Assembly: GCA_036924085.1 (NCBI GenBank)
Contig: JAVGWX010000013.1
Span: 67,897,859 to 67,961,858 of the forward strand
Reading direction: 5' to 3'
Source: Ariolimax columbianus
Taxonomy: Eukaryota; Mollusca; Gastropoda; Stylommatophora; Arionidae
DNA length: 64,000 nt
A program made the translations under genes and the position numbers. Below, piece by piece: positions 26,201-38,200 of the stretch (positions are counted from its first letter, which is position 1; every line of letters begins with the position of its first letter). The notes under the pieces are model-generated. The model was not told the DNA's origin. It saw nothing but the letters and a program-made list of their open reading frames with translations, and did no database searches.

Positions 26201-29200
26201 ATGCTGGGATTGACTGGTGTGACGAGCCCTTCATGCCTAAGCACGGTACATATCTACCTTTTATATTGAAATGTGATTCTGTGTTTTCTTAATATTATGT
26301 ATCCTTTTTATTTTTAGGAGTTGCACTATTGCCTTTTGTGGATGAAACGAGGCTACGCAAAGCATTGGAGACGATGTACCCAGATTTAACTCCACAAGAA
26401 AGTAGGTCACTCGTCTATTTCAATTTTTTAACCTTCACCAGGCTGCATTAAAAAATGGACATAATTTTCCCTGAAGCTGCATTAGTTTTCAGCACGTTAT
26501 ATTTTACTATGGTTGTAGACTTTATGAGCCTGTAATTTTTTTATGTGTTTGCATATAAATATGATTTCGTTATATGTAGAGACATAATTAACCCTACCAG
26601 ACCTGAGGCCCTGAACCTAACTGTCCCCTATACCTGGGCTCCTGAGCATTAAAGAGAAAAAACCAACATGATATACAAAAATGTTAGTTACATGTAAACA
26701 AGTGGTTAGAATAAGATGTAACTTGGAGACATTGTAGAAAATAGGTCTGCCTTTCATCTAACGCCAATATTCCATCTTTGTGTGCCAATCCACCCAGCAG
26801 GATGAACCTTCATCACCACCTAGATCTCCCCCATCAGCTGTTTGAGGGACACACCCCTCTTCTCTTACTATCGATCTAGCTCTAGATCTACAAGGCTCAA
26901 GATTCTCCTCACCACTCGAGCTCTCACTGTCTGTGTCACTTGAACTGGAAACGTATTCTTGATGAAATTCTGACTCCTCAGAGTCTGAATCAACCAAAGT
27001 ATCGATCACTTGTTGGACTTTCATAAGCCTAGACCTACTTCACTTTCCTATTGAAGTGCTCGTTTCATTGTGAATTTTCAGAATTTTTTCACGTTAAACC
27101 ACACAAAGTCAATTCAAACATGGGGGCAGACATTTGCAATGGCTAACCATGAGGTTTGACCACGATTGGTTGGTTATTTTTAGATTGTCGCGCATTTTTT
27201 TCACGCACTACCCAAAGTACCGAAAATTAGGTCCAGCGGTATAGCGGCAGATTTGGAAATTACCGAAAAATGGGTACAGCGGTCTGGTAGGGTTAATAAA
27301 GAACTTGTTAGTGTTTTTGTTGTGTGTGTTAGTTTCTGAGATACAAGAAGATGAAGATGATAATGAATGTTGAAAAACAGCACAAACATAGAGACCTGTT
27401 TTCGATGTTCCATGCTTGAAAAAAAAATGTCTACAGAAAACAGATTATCAATGTTACAAGATGGCCATATCGGTTAGTTTCCATTATAAACGTTATTATT
27501 ATTTCTACATAAACTAACTAAACAGATCTACCTCAGACATGAAACAGTTCAACACCTACTCATTGAGTGCAAGACGCTAGCAGACATGAGGAAAAGATTC
27601 TTACAAGCACTGCAGACAATTGCCAACACACTGTACGACGGAGCAGTGAAACAACCGAAGAAGACCTGTATAAGAATGGCATTGGGCTGCCAAGAGCAGG
27701 CTTGCTAAGCAGCTATGGGATAGCAACATCTACCTAAGAGAAATATGTTCCAAAAACTTGACTTCTCCATTCTGAATAATCAGTGAATCTTCAAATACAA
27801 GTCAAAAGCAGAAGAAAGCATTTCGAAATGTCTAAAACAAATTTCAAAACTGCCATTGAATTCAACCGGCAGAAGGGAAGTCAAACTCCACTGCAATCAA
27901 AAGAGCAGTATGTTCAACTGATTTCTACGACAGCCCCGTTTTGCCGGTTTTGCTATCTATGATTAAAACGCTATAAAATCTATGATTAAAACGCTATAAA
28001 ATCTATGATTAAAACGCTATAAAATCTATGATTAAAACGCTATAAAATCTATGATTAAAACGCTATAAAATCTATGATTTAAAACGCTATAAAATCTATG
28101 ATTAAAACGCTATAAAATCTATGATTAAAACGCTATAAAATCTATAATTTAAAACGCTATAAAATCTATGATTTAAAACGCTATAAAATCTATGATTTAA
28201 AACGCTATAAAATCTATGATTTAAAACGCTATAAAATCTATGATTTAAAACGCTATAAAATCTATGATTTAAAGCGCTATAAAATCTATGATTAAAACGC
28301 TATAAAATCTATGCTTAAAACGCTATAAAATCTATGATTAAAACGCTATAAAATCTATGATTAAAACACTTTGAAACACTTTAGACGAAATAAAAAGTGA
28401 CCATGGACACAATTTTTCGCTATTGTAAAAGTTTAATATGTCATGTTTATCATTATGGCATGGTAATAACATGGCTGGTAATTAGTTTGTCGAGCCCACG
28501 TTTGTCATGAAATAAATGAAGGGGGACAACTAAATAAAGACTTGCATAGGTTTTATACAGGCATTTTCAGAAATCCACACCAATGACTCTAACAAAGGCA
28601 GTAGTTAGCTCAAGAGTCCTGACATTGTTATACAGCGTCATTTGCAGGAATACACCATGTACCCCTTTTAACTGGTAAATGTTTGTTTAGATCTACAACA
28701 AGTGTTTGGCTGACATGGCATCGGTGCTACAAATGCACTGATCCATTGTACCAATCTAACATCTATATTATAAAAATCAAAATACAGGTGTTTGTCTTGC
28801 TTAAAATTCGCTGACGGTAAGCTCTAGTCTGGAATTTCCAGATCAACGTGACTATTTTTAACTCTGTGACTATTTTTAACTCTGCGACTTTCCGTTCTCA
28901 AGTTATTTAACAATTTGAGCCTTCAAACCATGAACTATTGGAACGTCAAAACTGTACATCTCATTTCTTCTAGTAATCTTCTAGTAAACACTATGTTCTG
29001 ATCGCTATGTTTCTGTGTATTCCCGAGCCTGTTACGCCAGAATAGGGCAAGGTTTGGAACTTGATCGAGTGGAAGAAGTGGATCTGTTCCGCATGAGAAC
29101 GGGACATAATATTTTAAATGATCACTTACACCGGCTAAAACTGCCTCCATCACCCATGTGGACAAGCAGAACAGACAGCCTAACATATCCTACAGGACTT

Positions 29201-32200
29201 CAATTCTTTGCCAATTGGGTACTTAGCACTAGCACACGGAGACAAATCTCCATAGAAAGCTGATTGGAAGCCTTGAAGAATTCTCCACTACTGCATCCGA
29301 TAGGGAAAATAGGGGACTGTGTGGGCTGGTGGTTAGGGGACAAGGTTCACAAACTGAAGGCGCTGGGTTCGCTCTCCAATCACAGCACTGACCGTGGTCG
29401 GGGAAGCAAACGCTTAGAAAATGCAGGAGGAAGCAGACCCTTACATAAAATGCATGCCGAAGCTGGATGCACTGAGCTGACAGGCGCAAAATGAAAACAT
29501 AGTGCAACGCATACCGCCTCGGGGAACAGAGACACAAGCCAAACCCCCTAAAAATAAAAGAAAACAGGACTCGCGGGTGGACATAATTTTAAAAAACGTG
29601 GCGAAGGAGAACACGGTTAAAAACGGTCTAACAACATCTTTATACTGGTTTAGAAGACTCGTCAGAGTCTGTATACAATCAGTTACATTTGCATTACTCT
29701 GCTCTAAAGGCTATGCGTATCCAATTGATTCTTAACCCACTAATGTCCACAAAGGTGGACAAGTAAAAATAAACGGACACGCGATAAGAAAATTTGCCAA
29801 TCGCTGTCAAAAAATAATACTAGAGCATTGCCGTGTGTAAACACCGGTTGAAATATGGATATTTTGAATCTAAATATAGGGATGCCGTCATTGCAGATGT
29901 AAACAACCAAAATGGCAGAATAGTTAGTTTGAAAACGATTTTGAAACGATGTGTTTTCTTTTTCGGGACGACTTGCGGATTATTCCATTATTGAGGATGA
30001 TAAAGGTAAGTTGTTGCGACATTTTTGGGAGCTCGATCTGTTTAATTTGTATATTTAGCAGTATTAACTACATTTGTAAGGGAAAATAGCAGATTTGACG
30101 ATCTTGTAAGAAACACTATCGGCATTCTGTGACGATTTTCACATTCCGACGGTCTCGATTACCCGCGAAATGGGAAAAATTGAAATGTTGCGGTTGCAAA
30201 CAATTTTTCACATTCATCTTCTTGTCTCTCATAAACTAACACACACACATTAAAAACAATAACACCAAGTAGTTCTTTATTCATTTATGTCTCTACACAT
30301 AAACAAATCATATTTATACAACAAACAAAAAAAATACAGATTCTCAAAGTGAACAACCTAGAAAAACCTAAAGGTTAAATGCATTAACTGTCCCTGCCTC
30401 CACTACCTCCTGGTGCAATGCATTCAAGCATTCACCACTCTCTGACTGAACAAATATTTCCTTATATCCAATCTGGACCTTTCTTTAGTAATTTGTAGCT
30501 ATGCTCTCTTGTTTTCATTGGTGGTTGTATTTTGAAAAACTTGTTATAGTCTAATTTAACCTTTCCTTTGATTCTCTCATAAACCTGTATTAAATCACCT
30601 CGAATTCTTCTCTTTTCTAGAAAAGTGTAGGCCGGTTCTTCTGAGTCTTCCCTCACCTACAGTGTTTCATCATTGTGCATTTTGGAGTGTCCACTTTTGC
30701 GCTATTATTATTACTTAATATTGTTGTTTTGATGAAAGTTTAAATTATTTCTCACACCAGTGGTCGACATCTAAATCCTGTAATCAATGAAGCTAGTTTT
30801 GTATAAAGATGGTAATTGAATCTGTGTTCCAATCTTGCCAGGTTAGTAATGGCTAAGTCTATTACATTTTTCCATCTACAGGTAGGAGAAACACAAAGGG
30901 AAATGACAGGCTTTTCATTGGAATCCACCACCCAGCATATGAGTTCATGGAAGGATTGTTCGAAGGACAGAAAGCTATAAAAGTAAGTGGAGAAAGCTAC
31001 ATCAGAAGAAACTGGCATGGCAGACATGTGTGCTTCATTACTTGTTTTGACTTTTGTTGTTTATTCTTGTTTGTTTGGACTGCCCTTTGTCACTGATGAA
31101 GACCTTTTTGGTCATACTTATTTACTTTCTGTGTCCTAGACATTATGTCACACTTCATTCTTCCAGTATTCAGCCACCTGGATTGCACTGGCACTCAGCA
31201 GGTCATCCATGCTACAAGTCTCCGGGAGGTTTGGGCAGACCATCAGATGGCCCTGGTCTTGTGTTACTCCACATTCGCATGTTTCATCATCTCTGTATCC
31301 CCATCTTTTCAGGTTTTTCCTGTATTGTCATACACCATTTCAAAGTCTTATTTAATGACTTCCATGTTGCGTAGGGCAGGATATATCTAGGCGCAGATTC
31401 CTTCGATAACTCAATCAAGGGGACCTATGTCTGCTGTTTCCAACTTTCGTTGCCTCGATTTCCTGAAATAGTCTGTAGGGGCTGGGTTGACTGTAAGAAA
31501 CTTCGTTTTGAATTTAGTCTTTTTATACATACTACAACAGCTGCTACACTGAGTGACAGCAAACTATACTATTGTTTGCGATAAGAGATTGTATACTTTT
31601 ATTAAGACAGTTTATCACATTTGATCATTTCAGCCCATTCCAATGGACACAAAGCTAACACAAGGAATGGCAGGAGACGTTTGGTGTGATGAATACAATA
31701 TACCGAAAGATGGGTGAGTAGTAGCTATTTTTAAAGGGTTTGTCAAGAGAAGAGCTCCCTCTACCAATGTAGTTATTTGTAAAGGGTTTGTCAAGAGAAG
31801 AGCTCCCTCTACCAATGTAGTTATTTGTAAAAGGTTTGTCAAGAGACAAGCTCCCTCTACCAATGTAGTTATTTGTAAAGGGTTTGTCAAGAGAAGAGCT
31901 CCCTCTACCAATGTAGTTATTTGTAAAAGGTTTGCCAAGAGAAGAGCTCCCTCTACCAATGTAGTTATTTGTGAAGGGTTTGTCAAGAGAAGAGCTCCCT
32001 CTACCAATGTAGTTATTTGTAAAGGGTTTGTCAAGAGACGAGCTCCCTCTACCAATGTAGTTATTTGTAAAGGGTTTGTCAAGAGACGAGCTCCCTCTAC
32101 CAATGTAGTTATTTGTAAGGTAGAAGATTAAGGGCAACAACTGCCGTCGGGGATGAAGATAGCTCTTCATGTACTAAGCTGTAGCCTATGTGAGGTAGGG

Positions 32201-35200
32201 TGGCCAGTTCCCATCCATGCTGTTCTTAACCTTCCCCAACTCATACGTCAGGTACTCATTTACAGCTGGGTTGATCGGAAGAGCGATGTACCAGGTGCTG
32301 CACACAGCCCAAATTTTATTTTGTTCGTCCGTCAACTCGAACATTGTAATCCCAGTCTAGTAAGTCAGCTCGCTGTCTGTTAGACTAAAAGCTCCATTTG
32401 TAAAGGGTTTGTGAAAGACAATGTGTCTACCCCTATTAATTACACATTTGTCTTTTTGAGGAGTGACTGTATAATTTATAAAAAGAAATGTTTTTTGGTG
32501 CGTGTGTCACATCAGTTCAATGAAAAGGGGGTTCGAAGATGCAGCAGTCAATGAGCTGACAGCAACCAGAGACTCTGGCTGCTTCCATTAAGGTCAGCGA
32601 AGCACAGCAGACAGAGATATTGCCTCAGCACTGGAAACAAGCTGCATTAGTTAATTAATTAAAACAATAGTGTGGATTTATCATGATTACTGGGAAAGGT
32701 GCTAGGTTCGATCCCCATCACAGCACCGGCCGTTACATCGGGGAAGCAAACCCTTAGAAAATGCAGGAGGAAGCAGACCCTTACATAAAATGCATGCTGA
32801 AGCCGGAGGCACTGGGCCGAAGGTACAAAATTAAACCACAGTGCAACCCACACCGCATAGGGAATTAGAGAAATAAGGTGAACGCCAAAAAAACAAAAAA
32901 ATAGGAAAGAATTGCTGTTAATCACACAGACTGGCACAGCACTATTGCTGGCGGCGTTCAGAGATATGAGGCATACAAAATAAATGAGACTTTACAGAGA
33001 CGATCGCTCCGCAAGTCGGCTCACATCAATTATGTCACATGTATACAGACTGCAGTCTTCTAAACTAGTATAAAGACGTTAAATTAAGTCTTCTTCTTCT
33101 TCGTACGCAGTTAAATTAAGTCAACCCTTCTTCAACCTCGGGGGAAGGGATATCCTATTTTCTTGTACTAAATGTGGAGACAATTCAGGGCTCAGATAGG
33201 CTTATTTAGCTATCTTCGAACTCATGCGAACAGTGAATGTTGACAAAGTGGTCCTCATCGACTATGATGGACGAACAAGAAGTTAAGGGTAGTGGTTAAG
33301 GGATATGGATTGCAGAGGGACATCAAACCTCTCCCTTTCGCCTTCTATCATCCAGGCCATCAAACAACCGTCGCCAAGCAGCTCTGCCCTGCGCAATCTT
33401 TTCCGCTTCCTTCTAGCTTTTCCCTGTTTTGTTTACTTCCGCCTCCAGATCTCGTCTCCATGTATTCCTTGGTCTGCCTATGCCTCTCCTTCCCTGGGGG
33501 TTCCATGACAGGGATTGCCTGGTGATACTGGCCTGGGGCTTTCTTAATGTATGACCCATCCATCTCCACTTTCTTCCTAAGATTTCCTGTTCCAATTTAC
33601 CTTGTCCCGCTCTCTCCCACAGTCTGCCGTTTGTAACTTTGTCAAACGATTTTATACAAAGAATCTTTCCCAGGCATCTGTTGAGAAAACCCTGCAGTCT
33701 CTTGTCATTGCCTTTGGTCATCCTACAGGTTTCCGCTCCATACAGCAGGACTGGCGTCATAATTCAATTGAAAGAGACTGCAGAGCCCAGCTGCAATCAG
33801 AGAAACTCAAAGGACTGACTGACCATCCAATGCACCAGAGACTAAACAATTTCAGAAATGGGAAACTAAAGCGGAGAAACTTTGCAGAAATAGCCAAAGC
33901 AAAGATGCACGAAGAGCCCATGAACGCAGTAACAACACCAAAGCCCATCCCTACTGTACGAAAACCTATCTGGAGGCAGCATATATTTCCAGAGGTGGTA
34001 GAAAATATACCAGGTATTGGAAACACAAAACTGCCAGACTGAAAAAGAAAGAAGAGATACTACCCTGAGCTACATATAGAAAAACTACCCAAGCATGGAC
34101 TGGACCCATGCATACACCGACGGTTCTGTAACAAACACAACACAGAATGGAGGGGCAGAATCATTTCTGAACCTACCAAATGGCAGAAAAATAACACTGT
34201 CATTCGCTACTGGAAAATACACAAGCAATTTCAGAGCGGAGGCAGAGGCACTGAGGGCGGCAGTGGAAGAAATGGGGACAGGTAAAAGGAATGAAAGCCA
34301 TATAGTCCTGCTTACAGATGCCTTGACCGTAGTCACAGTACTGAAAAGCCAGAAAAATACTGAACTTGATGATTTAAGAGCAGTACTCTGTCAACTATGC
34401 CAACAGTCCGCACCGAAAAGGGTAGTGGTACAGTGGGTTCCATCACACTGCAACATCCAAGGCAACGAGGAGGCAGACAGACTGGCAAAAAAAGGTGCAA
34501 GACTACCACAACCAGATACTAGTGTGACATACGAAGAGTCAAAACGGCTTATTAGAGCTAGATACATGACCAAATGGGAAACCGGACATACTGGCTACAC
34601 AAAAAACGATGCCTATTACCAGTTGAACAGAAGAAAGCAGGTCGTGGTCTTCAGACTTCGCACTGGCCACAATAGACTGAGGTACCACCTATTCAACAAA
34701 TTGAAGATAGGTGGTACCGACGAATGCCTGTGTGGGACCGGGAAAAAGACCGCTGAACATTTGCTGCAAAACTGCCCGACATACGAGGAGCAGAGAGAGC
34801 AGATGTGGCCATCACCAGTGGCAACACTAGACAAGCTCTATGGCAGTGTCGACAGCCTCAGGATGACCGCCGCTTTTTTCGAAAAAATTAAGGTTGATGT
34901 CTGACTGCGTACGATGAAGAAGAAGAAGAACTGAAAATCCTTAAAATTGTTGTCTACCTTATTTCTTCTTTGAGAAATCAATCCTAGTACCCCCAACAAT
35001 ACCAACTGAAATTGGATTTGTCTGTCCGATATATTTGTTAATATGCATTAACCTTTAGCGCGCCCTTGTAACACCCTAGCGGACCAACTCGGCCTACAAA
35101 AACAATGTGTGAAAAAAACAAAATTTTTTTTTTTTAACGGAGCCACTCTCGACAGCTATTTTCTTTATGCTGAATACGTCACCATATATACACGGCATTT

Positions 35201-38200
35201 TGTCGGTTACAGTATCGTATGTTAGATTACAAATGGCTTTTGAACAGTTTTAATTTTGTATACGCCGTTTGGAGCAAGCCGACTTTTTCCGAAAGGTGAA
35301 GTAAGTTGTTGGGAACGATCTTTATCGAGTAGATCTGTTTATTTTGTTTGTTTAAATGAAAGAACTACGTTTGAATTGGAAACTAACAGTTGTGTTGATA
35401 TTGTAAACACAGTATCGATACGTTGTTGTGGTATCCATGGTTTTCTATCGGAGCGACTAGGCCTAGTGGTAGAGTCCAAATTTTTTCTAAGATTTTAATA
35501 AATTTTCAACTTTTCTATCTTTTTGTATCTCAGAAACTAACAAACACACAACCAAAATAATAACACCCACATGTTCGTTATTCAATTGTGTCTACACACA
35601 AGAAAATCATATTTATTGACAAACAAACAGAAAAGTTACTAATTTTGAAAGTCGACTACCATAGGGAGAAATTCAGAAATTAATTAGGTCAAATTCTCGC
35701 AATTGAAAAAAGGCGGAGTGTTAAAGGTTAAATTAATTTGTACACCTATTTTGTCCACAGAGTCGTGCCAACACCATTGCCAGGCGTACCAGATATACAT
35801 AACAACAAATGCATTACGTAAGTTTGTTATTTTCTTTTCCTTGTTGAGCATTTTACAGTGCCGCCTCAAAACCTGTATGAACACGATCCAACCAGAACAT
35901 AATCCAGAGTGCTGGCTGTGCACGTATCCCTATGAAACTGTTGAACATCATCTTTTTGAATGTTCGGTGCTTGCCGGTGTTAGAAAAGAGCTTCTTCCTC
36001 CGAGGCCAGACAAGTGGAACACTTTGTACGGAACTAAACAACAGCTTACAAACACTTGCAGATACCACTATATGGCATTGGGCCAAAGGGCAGGAGCTAC
36101 TGGATCAATAATCAACCAACCATATGCTATATTATGTGAACGTCAGTGCTTCTATGTATCTTTTATTGAATCGACAAAATTCAAATTTATTTAAAGAAAA
36201 GAGAAAAAGGTGGCTGCATAACATTCTGGGGAGCAAGAATCGTCAAACAGGGGAAAGTTTTTTGGGGGGATTATGCATAAGTGGGGATTTTTTTCTTTCT
36301 TTCTTTTCGCTTGTTGTCCTGCTTGTGCCTTTCAGTGTCAGGTTATGAAGAGGTTTCTTGACCGGGCCCTGATATATGGTTCGTACATGGGGATCTTTTC
36401 ATCTAATGCTGGTATTCAAACAGGTATTATATTGTCTGTTGCCAGGTAATGTAGTAGGTATTTTAAACTTCCTGTAGTTTACCATGTCTGGGGGGGGGGG
36501 GGGGGGGGGGGGGGTCAGATAGTGTCTGGTTAGGCACAATGTACTGATCAGACATGATAGTGTGGGGACGGCGTGGGCTAGTGGCTAAGTGACACAGCTC
36601 ACATTCTGAAGGTGCTGGGTTTGATCCCCCATCACAGCTCTGGCTGTTACCCCGTGGATACAAACTCTTAGAAAATGCAGGAAGAAGCAGACCCTTACAT
36701 AAAATGCATGCTGAAGTCAGATGCACTGGGCCGACAGGTGCAAAATAAAAACATAGTGCAACATGTTAGTTTAGGTCAGGCAAAATCTACTGGCCAAGAC
36801 CCTCACCGTGGCTTTCTCGTAGCCCTCTCTGGAAATGGGTAGTTTTCAAGGCAGCCTGGCTAATGAAGTGAGAGGTCGACTTAATCCCCGTAGTAGTGAG
36901 TGACGTGTAAATGAAGCCAATCATGGCACAACCGCCTGGAGTACCCCAGTCCACCTTCATCAGCACGCTCAGGATGTGAGGAAAGCTGCTGCAACCCGCC
37001 ACTTAATGTCCTTGACAACAGCTTGTTTCCAGGACGACCAACGACAAGGTCAGGCGAGGGTCTTGACCAGTATATTTCTCCTGACCTTGGTTAACCTTTA
37101 GCACGCTGCAAATTTTGAAATTTTTTTCCTCCAAGTACGGAGACCCTACCGACAGCCATTTTTATACTGCTGGATTCGTCACGCCAATCTACACACGCTT
37201 TTTGTCGGTAAAAGTATCGTATGTTAGATTACAAATGGCTTTTGAACGATTTATTATTTTTTTTCGCGGTTGGAGCAGGCCGACTTTTTGGGGAAAGGTG
37301 AAGTAGGTTGTTGGGAAAGATCTTTATCTTGTAAATTTGTTTATTTTATTTGTTTAGATGAAAGAACTACGCTTGAATTGAAAACTAACAGTTGTGTCGA
37401 TATTGTAAACACAGTATCGATTCTTTGTTATGGTTTCCATGGTTTTCAATCGGAGAGACTAGGCCTAGCCGGGAAAGTTCAAATATTTAAATTTTTTCAA
37501 AACATTTCACATTCATCTTCGTGTATCTCAGAAACTAACAAACACACAACAACAACAATAACATCAACAAGTTCTTTATTCAATTGTGTCTCTAAACACA
37601 AGAAAATCATATTTATTGACCAACAAACAGATCAGTTACAATTTTTGAAAGTTGCAAAATTGAGAAATGTGAAAAATTTTCAAAAATTCAGTGTGGCGTG
37701 CTAAAGGTTAACATTGTCTGATCAGTGTGTTTTGTCTAACCAAACGTTAGCCTCATCGTCCTTGCCTTTGTAATGTAACTTGTTAATATGGTTGCTAAGA
37801 ATGTCAAGAGTGTCCTGCATGTGCCATCACGGTGCAGATGAACAACATGACGTCATAACTGCAGATGGCCGCACCATTATTGTGATTGGCCAAAAAGGAG
37901 CAGCATTCTGTTATCCATTTTTTTGTTGAGTAACGAAGGGGTGAAACCTGTGGAAATTCATCAGCTAATGAAGGTCTAATATGGTGATGCATGCTATTAA
38001 CTCTCGGTCAATCTGCAATTTTTCCTTACAAGACGTTCAACGGCTGCAATCTTCTCTGGGGCACTACTTGGTGTGTCTGACCAGGTCTTGGACAGTCACA
38101 GAACTCTTGCTGTTCTGGCATTTCCTACTCCACTCATACACTGTTTGAAGTGAAAGGCATGCATCATGCTCCAATGGAATCCCTCATACTGTGGAATCAC

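Larger units (their letters stand above)
26428..27920. mobile_element. MITE A copy with two nested insertions
   Basis: Starts TTAACCTTCACCAGGCTGCA. Segments 26428-26587, 27297-27535 and about 27736-27920 together follow MITE A (tttatgagcctgtaat, gttagtttctgagatacaag, aacagatctacctca, ctgaataatcagtgaatctt). It is broken by a piggyBac derivative (26588-27296) and a retroelement scrap (27536-27735). Confidence 0.8.

Noticed and set aside
27951..28376. Regular repeat that might suggest a CRISPR array
   Set aside because: Direct tandem units without spacers in an animal intron; a minisatellite.
31630..32170. 157- and 171-codon - strand frames
   Set aside because: 48 bp repeat units; antisense to exon N at one end, no gene features.
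36560..36640. tRNA gene candidates with A and B boxes
   Set aside because: The heads are part of dispersed SINE bodies with shared tails and cannot fold with a paired acceptor stem as written; called SINEs instead.
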